Shown: positions 39,561-47,876 of the stretch, piece after piece
Position numbering within the stretch: position 1 is the stretch's first letter
Layout of the letters: each line of letters begins with the position of its first letter
Assembly: GCF_014196505.1 (NCBI RefSeq)
Contig: NZ_JACIDW010000016.1
Span: 37,008 to 101,007, forward strand
DNA: 64,000 bases
From: Rhizobium metallidurans
GTDB taxonomy: Bacteria > Pseudomonadota > Alphaproteobacteria > Rhizobiales > Rhizobiaceae
Direction: 5' to 3'
The notes under the pieces: model-generated
Databases searched by the model: none
What the model saw: only the letters and a program-made list of their open reading frames with translations
Told to the model about the DNA's origin: nothing
Position numbers and translations under genes: made by a program

Positions 39561-39772
39561 GGTGTTTTCCGGTGATCATCAATGGGATGGGTTTGGATTT
39601 TTACTTCCAACAATTACGCGAGGCAGTCAACAACGACCGCCCTTGTGCTCTTCATTCCAGATTTGGAAGCGACACGCTTGTCAGATTGCGCCACGCCGCG
39701 AGCAAAAAGACCCGTTGCTCCGCAATGGATCAACGGGTCCCATGATCGAACACTTGCCAGCGCTGTCTGACG

Positions 39773-40141
39773 TTAGCGGCAGAGCTTCAGAATGAAATTC
39801 TCCGCCTCGATGACCGCGACGCCGACGGCCGCCATGTTCGAGGCATCGCCGCAATTGCCCTCCAGCGCTTCGGCGGCATCACGCACCCTAAAGGCGCCGA
39901 CGGCGCCCGCCGCACCCTTCAGCTTGTGAGCGGCCGCCGCGACCGCCTTGCGGTCGCCGGAAGACATGTCCTGCAGGCAGGCGCGGGCCTGGCGCGCGAA
40001 CATCTGCAGGACTTCCAATTCAAGCGTCTTGTCGCCCATCGTCTGGTTGGCCAGGTGAACAAGGTCGACCGGCCGCTGTTGCGAGGGAACCTGTCCCTTG
40101 CCATGATCTGGCGCCGCGAACGCAATACTGACTGCTGCCAT
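39773..40141 (-). CDS. Hpt-domain phosphotransfer protein
   Basis: 122-residue protein that is essentially one Hpt domain (residues ~25-120). The phospho-accepting His72 lies in AAHKLKGAAGAVGA. It has no kinase or receiver part, so it would pass phosphate between partners encoded elsewhere. GGGAG precedes the ATG. It is divergent from the giant GPR gene across a 464-bp region with a CtrA box. It is not the two-domain ChpT type. Partnership with CckA in this window is only a possibility. Confidence 0.85.
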   Translation of the reverse strand: MAAVSIAFAAPDHGKGQVPSQQRPVDLVHLANQTMGDKTLELEVLQMFARQARACLQDMSSGDRKAVAAAAHKLKGAAGAVGAFRVRDAAEALEGNCGDASNMAAVGVAVIEAENFILKLCR

Positions 40142-40605
40142 ATGCCAATTCTCCCGTCTTAGGTCCCGCCGTTTGAATGATGTTGCGGGGGCGCGGTGCC
40201 AATCGCGTTAAATTCGGGCGCAATGAGGGCGAATTTCTCGCCATATGGTTAACGCCGGTCAAACGCCTCTAACACATTGGATTTCAAGGCCGCCCCGGCG
40301 TTAAGTCGGGTTAATCAAGCGTTAATAACCTGGCATTTGACCGAAGGCGTTAATTGTCTCGCAGGCCCGGATGTGTCACTACGATACGACTGGGAGAGCT
40401 GGGTTGTGGATGCCTTTGCTCGCCAAGTGGATAATGGTAATGTTTTGATACCGTAAGTGTGCGAAAGCAGCTATCCACTCTGAAATGACATACTTATCCG
40501 CTCTACGAATTCGGGGCGGACAGGTTCAGAGGCAAGGTTTGTTCGGGTGACGCGGAAATCCCGGATGCGTAGTAAACCGGCTGAGATGTAACGAGGCGTA
40601 ACGGA
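40142..40605. other. Intergenic region between hpt and gpr
   Basis: 464 bp, AT-richer than its flanks, with a cluster of TTAA words (40208, 40249, 40301, 40311, 40322, 40349) including a full CtrA box. No open frame of note and no terminator are seen. It probably holds both divergent promoters. Confidence 0.6.
40311..40325. promoter_or_regulatory. CtrA box
   Basis: Perfect TTAA-N7-TTAA (spacer TCAAGCG), with a third TTAA six nt before it (40301-40304) and an extended half site ATGGTTAA at 40245-40252. It is 170 bp upstream of the hpt start and 281 bp upstream of the gpr start. Confidence 0.6.
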
Positions 40606-43600
40606 ATGGCGAACAACAAGTACAACGAATCGATCGAGGACAAGGCGTTCAAGGCGCTTGATGAAGCCCTGCAGATCGACTTCGAGGACGATGATACGCC
40701 GTCTCCACAAGTCAGGAAGCAAGACGCCTCGGAGGCAAAAGTGTCCGAAAAGCCAACTGTCCGCAATCAGCGTAAAGACGATGCCAAGCAGCAGCGCCAC
40801 GCAGCAGCGCCCCGCTCCGCCGAGCAGGGATCGCGCGCGCCGGCATTCGCCGCCAACGATGGCAGCAGGGTCAGCCCCGCTTCGCTCTTGAAATCGCTCG
40901 ACAACGGCTCCGCCCGTCCGGCGTTGCGCAACGCCACACTCGTTTCGCTTCTGTGGATCGTCGGCGGCCTGGGCCTGATGTCGCTCCTCTATTCGCCGCA
41001 GATCTGGCAGATCCGTTCGCTGGCCGACCTCGTCGCCCTGCCCGGCGTGATCGCCGGTCTCGTCGGCATCATCATCCCGGTTCTCCTGTTCTACGCCTTC
41101 GCCATCATGATGGCGCGCGCCCAGGACATGCGAAACGCCGCCCGCTCGATGGCGGAAGTGGCGCTGCGCCTTTCCGAACCGGAAACGATCGCGTCGGAAC
41201 GCATCATGACGGTCGGCCAGGCCGTGCGTCGTGAAGTCTCCGCCATGAACGAAGGCATCGAGCGCACCATCGCCCGCGCCTCCGAGCTCGAAACGCTGGT
41301 TCACTCCGAAGTGAACGCGCTGGAGCGCAGCTACGCCGACAACGAACTGCGCGTGCGCGGCCTCGTTCACGAACTCGGCTCCGAGCGCGAGGCGATCGTC
41401 AACCACGCGGAGCGCATCCGCACCTCGATCGTCGGCGTCCACGACCAGCTGCGCGAAGACCTGTCGCTGGCGACCGAAGAAATCGCCGTGCGCCTGGCGA
41501 CCTCGGGCGAAGCCTTCGCCTCGATGATCGACACCCGCGCCGCCACGATCACCGAGAAGTCGGAATCCGCCATCCAGTCGCTTGGAACGCTGCTTGCCGC
41601 CAAGACGGATTCGCTGCTGCAGACCCTCACATCTTCCGGCTTCGCGCTCGCCAACGAGTTCGATAACCGCCTGGATTCGCTGACGTCTAGCCTGAGCGAC
41701 CATGGCAACACCATTCTCAGCCAGTTCGAGACGCGTGCGTCCACCATGGACAGCAACGCCGAAAAGCTGAACGCCGCGCTCAACGACCGCGCCCGCCAGC
41801 TGAACGAGATCCTGATCGCGCGCACCCGCGATATCAACGAGAGCCTGACGGGCGGCGAACGCACCATCACCAGCACGCTGGATGACGTTCTCGCCAAGCT
41901 GAACAGCACGCTCGACGAGCGCGGCACCAGCTTCCGCCACAGCCTGCAGTCGAGCGTCGACGACACGATCATGGATCTCGACCTGCGCTCCGGCTTCTTC
42001 GACGAGCGCCTGCAGGCGACCGTCGCCCAGCTTTCCACATCCTTCGACGAACGCGTCGCCGAATTCGCCAACGCCTTCGACAAGCGCGCCGGCACGCTTG
42101 ACACCAAGCTGATGGAAAGCCTGAACCGCATCAACGACACGCTGACCGGCGGCTCGGACTCGCTGAACGGCATCCTGAGCTCCAGCATCGAGCGCATCGG
42201 CTCGTCGCTGACCGACCAGTCCTTCGCGCTGACGACGGCGCTTTCGACCGGCCAGGAAGTGCTTGAAAGCACGCTTTCCGGCAAGGTCGACGAAGTCACG
42301 AACGCGATCGGCGCCCGCACGGCCGAAATGACCTCGGCGCTCAGCCATGCCACCTCCGAGATCTCGCTGGCGCTGGCCTCCGGCACCTCGGAGCTCCACA
42401 ACAACCTGTCCGCCCGCGCCACCGAGTTCCGCGACACGCTGCTGTCGACGACCTCGGATCTGAGCTCGGCTGTTTCGGCCGGAACCGATCAGATCACCTC
42501 GGCCTTCGGCCGCGCCGATGAGCTGAACACGACGATCTCCAAGCGCGCTGAGGATATCACCCAGGCGCTGGATTCCGCCCATGAGCGCATCGACGACGTC
42601 ATGTCGGCGCGCAGCGGCGTCTTCCTCGGCGCCCTCTCCGACAGCCAGTCGCGCTTCGAAAACACCCTCGCAAGCCGCTCGGAAGCGATCATCGAAGCCG
42701 TCACCGGCAGCCATGACCGCCTCGCCGATACCCTCGATGACAAGGCCATGGCGCTGGCGATCTCGCTGAACGAAAGCCAGAGCCGCTTCGAGGAGACGCT
42801 TGGATCGCAGGTCGACGCCATCGCTGGCTCCATCGCCTCCGGTCACGATCGCCTTGCCGAAACGCTCGACGACCGCGCCATGGCGCTCGCCATCTCGCTC
42901 AATGAAGGCCACAGCCGCATCGAGGAAACGCTCGGCACCCATGCCGGCGCGATCTCGCAGTCGCTGGCGACGGGCGAGCGCAAGCTTGCCGACACCATGG
43001 CCGAACGCAGCGCCGCCTTCACCGCATCGCTGAACGAGGGCCGCAACCTGATCGAGACCGCGCTCGACAGCCGCGCGCAGGCCATCTCGCAATCGCTCGC
43101 CGCCGGCCAGGAAAAGCTCACGGAAGCGATCGACGACCGCGCCATGGCCTTCGCCATCTCGATGGATGACAGCCAGGGCCGCCTCGCCGACACGCTGGCG
43201 CACCATGCCGATGGCATCGCGGCCTCGCTCTCCACCGGTCACGAGCGCATCAGCGAAGCCCTCGACGACAAGGCCATGGGCCTGGCGATCGCGCTCAACG
43301 AAAGCCATTCGCGCCTCGAGGACACGCTCGGCCATCATGCCGAAAGCATCGCGAGCTCGCTCGTCAGCGGCCACGATCGCATCGAGAGCACGCTTTCGCA
43401 GAACGCCAAGTCGATCAACGACACGGTTGCCGACGTCCACGACCGCCTTGCCGACACGCTCGCCGAAAAATCGATGGCGCTGGCGATCTCGCTTGGCGAT
43501 AGCCAGAACCGCTTCGACGAGGTTCTGGACGCCCGCACCAACGCGCTGATCGATAGCGTCGCCGGAGCAGAAGCCCGCGTGGCCGGCGCCTTCACCGACA

Positions 43601-46600
43601 AGGCCCAGGAAATCCGCGGCGCCTACACCGAAAACCAGCAGCGCCTGGAGCGCACGCTCGCCGAACACGCCTCCTCCATCTCCAGCACCATCACCGATGG
43701 CGCCGACCGCATCGAGGGCGGCCTGACCTCGGCCGCCGATCGCTTCGAGGCGCTGACCGGCAACGCCACGACCAGGCTGGAAGACGGCCTTGTCTCGGCG
43801 CATGCCCGCATCCGCGCAACGCTCGACGACCGCACCCAGGCGATCAACCTGACGCTCAACGAAGCGCAGACCCAGATCGGCGAGACGCTGTCCGACCAGG
43901 CCACGACCATCGGCGCCTCGATCGCCGCGAGCGTCAGCATGCTCGAAATGTCGCTGGAAGATCGCGAAGCCTCCATCCGCCAGGCGATCGATAACAGCGC
44001 CCAGTCGCTCGAGGACCGCCTTCGCGACAGCACCGGCAACATCGCCGGTCGCTTCCAGAACGCGGCCGACGAAATCTCCCGTTCCACCGAGAGCTTCGCC
44101 TCGCACCTCGACCAGTCGATCGACGGCATGACCGGCCGCTTCGCCGATACCGGCTCGCGTGTCGAAGCCGGCCTCGCCGCCCTCGAAAACCGCATCCGCG
44201 ACGGCGTCGGCGGCGTTGCCCAGCAGGTCGATGCCGCGGGCGAACGCCTGACCGGCACGCTCACCGACGGCATCTCCAGACTTGGCGCGCTGAGCGACGA
44301 GACCTCCGGCCGCATCGCATCCGCCGTTGACAACAGCATCGCCAAGTTCTCCGAGACGATCGATGGCCGCACCAGCCACCTCGCCTCCGAGATCGACAGC
44401 CGCGCGGCAAGCCTGACCTCCGACATCGACGCCCGCACCGCTGGCATCGGCGAAGCCATGGAGCGTGGCACCGCCAAGATCGACGAGCGCCTGTCGACCA
44501 TGGACCGCGCGCTGAATGTCGGCCTCGACGCCGTCAACCGCACGATCGAAGGCAAGGCCGCCGGCCTCGCCGCCTCGCTGCGCAGCGCGGTGGCCGACAC
44601 CACGCAGGGCATGGACGAGGAAGCCGCGCGCGCCGCAGCCTCCCTCAACCAGACCGGCCAGCAGTTCGCCGAAGGTCTCGACGCCAAGAGCAGCGATTTC
44701 GCCCGCTCCATGGGCGAGCGCTCCGAGCAGATCGTCAGCCGCGTCTCCGAGGCACAGAACCGCCTCGCCGGCCAGGCCGCAGCCGTCGCCCAGACCTTCT
44801 CCGAAGCCGGTAACGCCATCATCAACAAGGTCGCCGAAGCCGAAACGCTGGTCAGCGGCCAGGTCGGCGCCATCTCCAAGGCGCTGAACGACGCGCAGAC
44901 GACCTTCGCCAGCCACGGCACCGATATCCGCACGACGATCTCGAGCGCCAGCGAAGAGATCGCCTCGACGATGGCCGAGGTCGATCGCGCGCTCGAAGCC
45001 CGCGGCAATGCGATCCGCAGCGGCCTCGAGGAGCGCTCGCGCGAACTCGACGGCACGCTCAACACCGTCGAGCAGGCGCTCGAGGCACGCGGCAGCTCCA
45101 TCCGCGCCGCCCTCGACGACCGCACTCGCGAACTGAACTCGATGCTCGCGGGCCGCACGACCGAGCTGTCGCGCATTCTCGATGAGACCGCCCGCCCAAT
45201 GATCGATCGCTACGCGCAGACCGGCCGGGATGCCGCGGCGCAGATCACCTCGGCCGGCGAGCAGAGCGCCGAGCGTTTGCGCACTGAAAACAACGCGCTG
45301 ATCGACGCCATCAACGCCCGCACGGAACGCGCCACCTCGGCCGTCGATGCGATCGAAAACAGCCTTCTCTCCAACGTCAACCGCCTGATCGACCGCCTGT
45401 CCGACAACAGCATGGTCATGGGCCAGATGATGAGCCGCGCCGCCGAGGAACTCAGCGCCGTGGACGGCCGCCTCGGCGACACCACCTCGCGCTTCACCGA
45501 CTCGGCCTCCAAGGCCGCCGAAATGGTCGCGGCCTCCACCCGTCTTCTCGAAGGCAAGGTCGACCGCCTCTCCGACATCTCGGGCCAGACGCTGTCGCAG
45601 GTCGGCAGCATCATCGGCCGCTTCGACGAGCACTCCAAGGTCCTGACGCAGGCCTCGAACCTGCTCGGCGCCGCTCAGTCCAACCTGGTTTCGACGCTGG
45701 AAGATCGCGAATCCGCATTGCAGACGCTGTCGGTCGGCCTCGTCCAGCGCTCGGAAGACATCGAAAAGACGATGCGTGCCCTCGGCAGCATGGTCGACTC
45801 GGCATTCGATCGCGCCGAGCAGCGCTCGAACCAGGTCAGCAACAACCTGCGCCAGGGCGTCCAGTCCTCCTTCGCCGATATCAGCGCCACGCTCTCGGAT
45901 GCCGAAAAGCGTGCCGCCGAAGCAGCTGAGGCGATGCGCAGCAGCGTCAGCCAGGCGAGCGACGACGTCAACGCGACGCTGGACACTACGCTTGGCAATG
46001 CCGAGCGCCGCTCCGGCGAGCTCGCCAACCGCGTTCGCGGCGGCCTGACGGCATCGCTGTCGGAAGTCGAGCGGATGATGGGCGACGCAGGTCGCCTGTC
46101 GGATGGCGCGGCACAGCAGATGCGTGAATCGCTGCGCGAAGCCGTCGACGAAGCCGTCGCCCGCTTCTCCGGCGCCACCGAGGAAATCCGCCGCTCCGCC
46201 GGCGATATCCGCAAGGAACTCGACATGACGCGCAGCGAGCTGAAGCGCGGCGCATTTGACCTGCCCGAGGAAGCCAAGGAGAGCGCCGCCGCCATGCGCC
46301 GCGCCGTCTCCGAGCAGATCAAGGCGCTGCAGGACATATCGCAGATCGTCGGCCGCTCGACGCAGCAGCTCGAAGTCTCCGAGCCCGCCGCCCGCACGCT
46401 GGCCCAGCCCCCGCAGCCGCAGCCTGCCCCGCGCCAGGCGCCGGTACAGTCCGCGATCCAGCAGCAGCCGCAGCCGGCTCCCGTGCCGGCTCCGGCACCC
46501 GCGCCGATTTCAACCCCGGCCGCCGCCGCCATCCCGCCCTCCTCGATCGAAGGCTTCGGCCTGCGCGGTTCGCTCGGCCCGACGGCCGCAACGCCTGCAA

Positions 46601-47136
46601 CGCCGCAGCGTGCCCCGGCCGTAACCCAGGCGCCTGCCGCTTCGCCGGCATCCGGCGGCTGGATCAGCGACCTGCTGCGTGGCGCATCGCGCGACGAGAG
46701 CGCCGAGGAAGCGGTCGTCCGCCAGCCGGCGCCCCGCGCCGAGGCACCGGCACCCCAGGCGCCGCGCGCCGGCGACAACCGCAATCCGCGCCATGTGGTG
46801 GAATCGCTGAACTCGCTCTCCGTCGATATCGCCCGCGCCATCGATCACGATGCATCGGTCGATCTGTGGCGCCGCTACCAGCGCGGCGAGCGCGACGTCT
46901 TCACGCGTCGCCTCTACACGCTGAAGGGCCAGCAGACCTTCGACGAGATCAAGCACAAGTATGACCGCGAGCCGGAATTCCGCACCGCCGTCAACCGCTA
47001 CATCGCCGACTTCGAAAAGCTGCTCGCCGACGTCGCCCGCACCGACCGCGACCGGACGATCACCCAATCCTACCTGACCTCGGATACCGGCAAGGTCTAC
47101 ACCATGCTCGCCCACGCGGCAGGTCGCCTGAACTAA
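40606..47136 (+). CDS. Growth pole ring-like giant coiled-coil membrane protein (GPR/RgsE type)
   Basis: 2176-residue protein. Residues 1-106 are polar and cytoplasmic; two membrane helices lie at ~111-130 and ~147-170; residues ~175-1900 are an almost unbroken helical region rich in Ala, Ser, Thr, Asp and Arg with hendecad-type repeats of 11, 22 and 44 residues; ~1930-2040 is Pro/Gln/Ala-rich; a conserved globular end (~2050-2170) has SVDLWRRYQRGERDVFTRR and TDTGKVYTM-like text. Size and layout match the Agrobacterium GPR and Sinorhizobium RgsE proteins that form a ring at the growing pole; databases often call them kinesin-like or apolipoprotein-like. GAGG nine nt before fixes the ATG. Confidence 0.82.
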   Translation: MANNKYNESIEDKAFKALDEALQIDFEDDDTPSPQVRKQDASEAKVSEKPTVRNQRKDDAKQQRHAAAPRSAEQGSRAPAFAANDGSRVSPASLLKSLDNGSARPALRNATLVSLLWIVGGLGLMSLLYSPQIWQIRSLADLVALPGVIAGLVGIIIPVLLFYAFAIMMARAQDMRNAARSMAEVALRLSEPETIASERIMTVGQAVRREVSAMNEGIERTIARASELETLVHSEVNALERSYADNELRVRGLVHELGSEREAIVNHAERIRTSIVGVHDQLREDLSLATEEIAVRLATSGEAFASMIDTRAATITEKSESAIQSLGTLLAAKTDSLLQTLTSSGFALANEFDNRLDSLTSSLSDHGNTILSQFETRASTMDSNAEKLNAALNDRARQLNEILIARTRDINESLTGGERTITSTLDDVLAKLNSTLDERGTSFRHSLQSSVDDTIMDLDLRSGFFDERLQATVAQLSTSFDERVAEFANAFDKRAGTLDTKLMESLNRINDTLTGGSDSLNGILSSSIERIGSSLTDQSFALTTALSTGQEVLESTLSGKVDEVTNAIGARTAEMTSALSHATSEISLALASGTSELHNNLSARATEFRDTLLSTTSDLSSAVSAGTDQITSAFGRADELNTTISKRAEDITQALDSAHERIDDVMSARSGVFLGALSDSQSRFENTLASRSEAIIEAVTGSHDRLADTLDDKAMALAISLNESQSRFEETLGSQVDAIAGSIASGHDRLAETLDDRAMALAISLNEGHSRIEETLGTHAGAISQSLATGERKLADTMAERSAAFTASLNEGRNLIETALDSRAQAISQSLAAGQEKLTEAIDDRAMAFAISMDDSQGRLADTLAHHADGIAASLSTGHERISEALDDKAMGLAIALNESHSRLEDTLGHHAESIASSLVSGHDRIESTLSQNAKSINDTVADVHDRLADTLAEKSMALAISLGDSQNRFDEVLDARTNALIDSVAGAEARVAGAFTDKAQEIRGAYTENQQRLERTLAEHASSISSTITDGADRIEGGLTSAADRFEALTGNATTRLEDGLVSAHARIRATLDDRTQAINLTLNEAQTQIGETLSDQATTIGASIAASVSMLEMSLEDREASIRQAIDNSAQSLEDRLRDSTGNIAGRFQNAADEISRSTESFASHLDQSIDGMTGRFADTGSRVEAGLAALENRIRDGVGGVAQQVDAAGERLTGTLTDGISRLGALSDETSGRIASAVDNSIAKFSETIDGRTSHLASEIDSRAASLTSDIDARTAGIGEAMERGTAKIDERLSTMDRALNVGLDAVNRTIEGKAAGLAASLRSAVADTTQGMDEEAARAAASLNQTGQQFAEGLDAKSSDFARSMGERSEQIVSRVSEAQNRLAGQAAAVAQTFSEAGNAIINKVAEAETLVSGQVGAISKALNDAQTTFASHGTDIRTTISSASEEIASTMAEVDRALEARGNAIRSGLEERSRELDGTLNTVEQALEARGSSIRAALDDRTRELNSMLAGRTTELSRILDETARPMIDRYAQTGRDAAAQITSAGEQSAERLRTENNALIDAINARTERATSAVDAIENSLLSNVNRLIDRLSDNSMVMGQMMSRAAEELSAVDGRLGDTTSRFTDSASKAAEMVAASTRLLEGKVDRLSDISGQTLSQVGSIIGRFDEHSKVLTQASNLLGAAQSNLVSTLEDRESALQTLSVGLVQRSEDIEKTMRALGSMVDSAFDRAEQRSNQVSNNLRQGVQSSFADISATLSDAEKRAAEAAEAMRSSVSQASDDVNATLDTTLGNAERRSGELANRVRGGLTASLSEVERMMGDAGRLSDGAAQQMRESLREAVDEAVARFSGATEEIRRSAGDIRKELDMTRSELKRGAFDLPEEAKESAAAMRRAVSEQIKALQDISQIVGRSTQQLEVSEPAARTLAQPPQPQPAPRQAPVQSAIQQQPQPAPVPAPAPAPISTPAAAAIPPSSIEGFGLRGSLGPTAATPATPQRAPAVTQAPAASPASGGWISDLLRGASRDESAEEAVVRQPAPRAEAPAPQAPRAGDNRNPRHVVESLNSLSVDIARAIDHDASVDLWRRYQRGERDVFTRRLYTLKGQQTFDEIKHKYDREPEFRTAVNRYIADFEKLLADVARTDRDRTITQSYLTSDTGKVYTMLAHAAGRLN
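42709..43698 (+). repeat. 132-bp in-frame tandem repeats inside gpr
   Basis: Units of 132 bp (44 residues) begin at 42709, 42841, 42973, 43105, 43237 and 43369; after a 66-bp half unit the register resumes at 43435 and 43567. The unit core is GHDRLAETLDDRAMALAISL. Copies differ at many positions, so the array is old and under protein-level constraint. Confidence 0.85.
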
Positions 47137-47158
47137 GACGGTCCCAGAGACACTGAAC

Positions 47159-47188
47159 AGGCCGCATCGGAAACGATGCGGCCTTTTT
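47159..47188 (+). terminator. Rho-independent terminator after gpr
   Basis: 11-bp stem AGGCCGCATCG/CGATGCGGCCT with a GAAA tetraloop and T5. Confidence 0.92.
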
Positions 47189-47257
47189 GTTCTGTTGGCT
47201 TGGGCCGAATACTCAATGCTCGCGACCACCGCCGCACGAGATAACGGCGCCGCAAGC

Positions 47258-47569
47258 TCACTCCGCGGCGGAATTCTCCATCATTAAATAGCAAAGGCTC
47301 GCCATTACCTCGGCAGCCTCCTTCAGCCCGGAGGCCACCACATGATCCGGCACGCCGTCATCGATCAGCGTCGCAAGCTCCGCGAGATCATAGACGATAT
47401 GGCCGCGCCGCAACTCGCTTTCCGCGAGATCGATGCCCAACTCGGAATGCATTCGATGGATTGCTCTCGCGGCCGATATGACGAGCGCACGCTTCCGCGC
47501 CGCGTCGACCACGTCAAGGCGGTCCGAGGCTTGAGCGGTCTCGAGTGACTGTAACAGATACGGGTGCAT
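47258..47569 (-). CDS. Small protein of unknown function
   Basis: 103-residue soluble protein beginning MHPYLLQSLETAQASDRLD, mostly helical, with no motif I recognise. GGGAGGATGTC directly before the ATG at 47569 is a strong ribosome site and rules out the longer open frame to 47683. It converges on gpr. Coding status is supported by the ribosome site and third-position GC preference. Confidence 0.65.
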   Translation of the reverse strand: MHPYLLQSLETAQASDRLDVVDAARKRALVISAARAIHRMHSELGIDLAESELRRGHIVYDLAELATLIDDGVPDHVVASGLKEAAEVMASLCYLMMENSAAE

Positions 47570-47700
47570 GACATCCTCCCCACCGGCCCTTGAGCGATTG
47601 GCGAGCGGATCCTCCATCACGCCCACGAATCGCCACCTGGTTGCATCGTGAGGAATATTCGCCAAAAGTAACGACGACCGCAACCCCGGTATTTACTAGG

Positions 47701-47731
47701 AAAAACAAAGGCTCTCCGCCTCCGAAGAGCC
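47701..47731 (-). terminator. Second minus-strand terminator-like hairpin
   Basis: GGCTCT/AGAGCC stem with a 10-nt loop followed on the minus strand by TTTGTTTTT. It lies ~60 nt beyond the gyrA terminator. Confidence 0.55.
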
Positions 47732-47790
47732 ATCCGCGTCCCGCGCGGAAAGCGCGCAGTCACCTGCGGCAAGGTCACGCCACCCCAAAC

Positions 47791-47822
47791 AAAAAGGGCC
47801 GAACCCATCAGGTCCGGCCCTT
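47791..47822 (-). terminator. Rho-independent terminator after gyrA
   Basis: Stem AAGGGCCG.ACC/GGT.CGGCCCTT with one mismatch and a T-run on the minus strand. Confidence 0.85.
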
Positions 47823-47876
47823 CTCTTTCAATTCATATCCACCCACCGGGAAACCCGGTGCGGGAAAGCAAGGTGC

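Larger units (their letters stand above)
47570..47876. other. Intergenic region between gyrA and the small gene
   Basis: Holds the gyrA terminator (47791-47822) and a second minus-strand hairpin with T-run (47701-47731). No convincing gene: a 63-codon minus-strand open frame spans both hairpins and lacks support. Confidence 0.6.

Noticed and set aside
42709..43698. Regular 132-bp repeats considered as a CRISPR or satellite array
   Set aside because: Repeats are in frame within one long protein, vary mainly at silent and conservative positions and have no unique spacers.
40471..45633. A 1720-codon open frame antisense to the growth-pole gene
   Set aside because: It mirrors the strong GC-rich codon bias and repeats of gpr; its product is a low-complexity Ala/Gly/Asp/Arg string with no domain and no ribosome site.
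47617..47808. A 63-codon minus-strand small protein between gyrA and the next gene
   Set aside because: It spans two terminator hairpins, has no ribosome site and an Arg-rich random-looking product.
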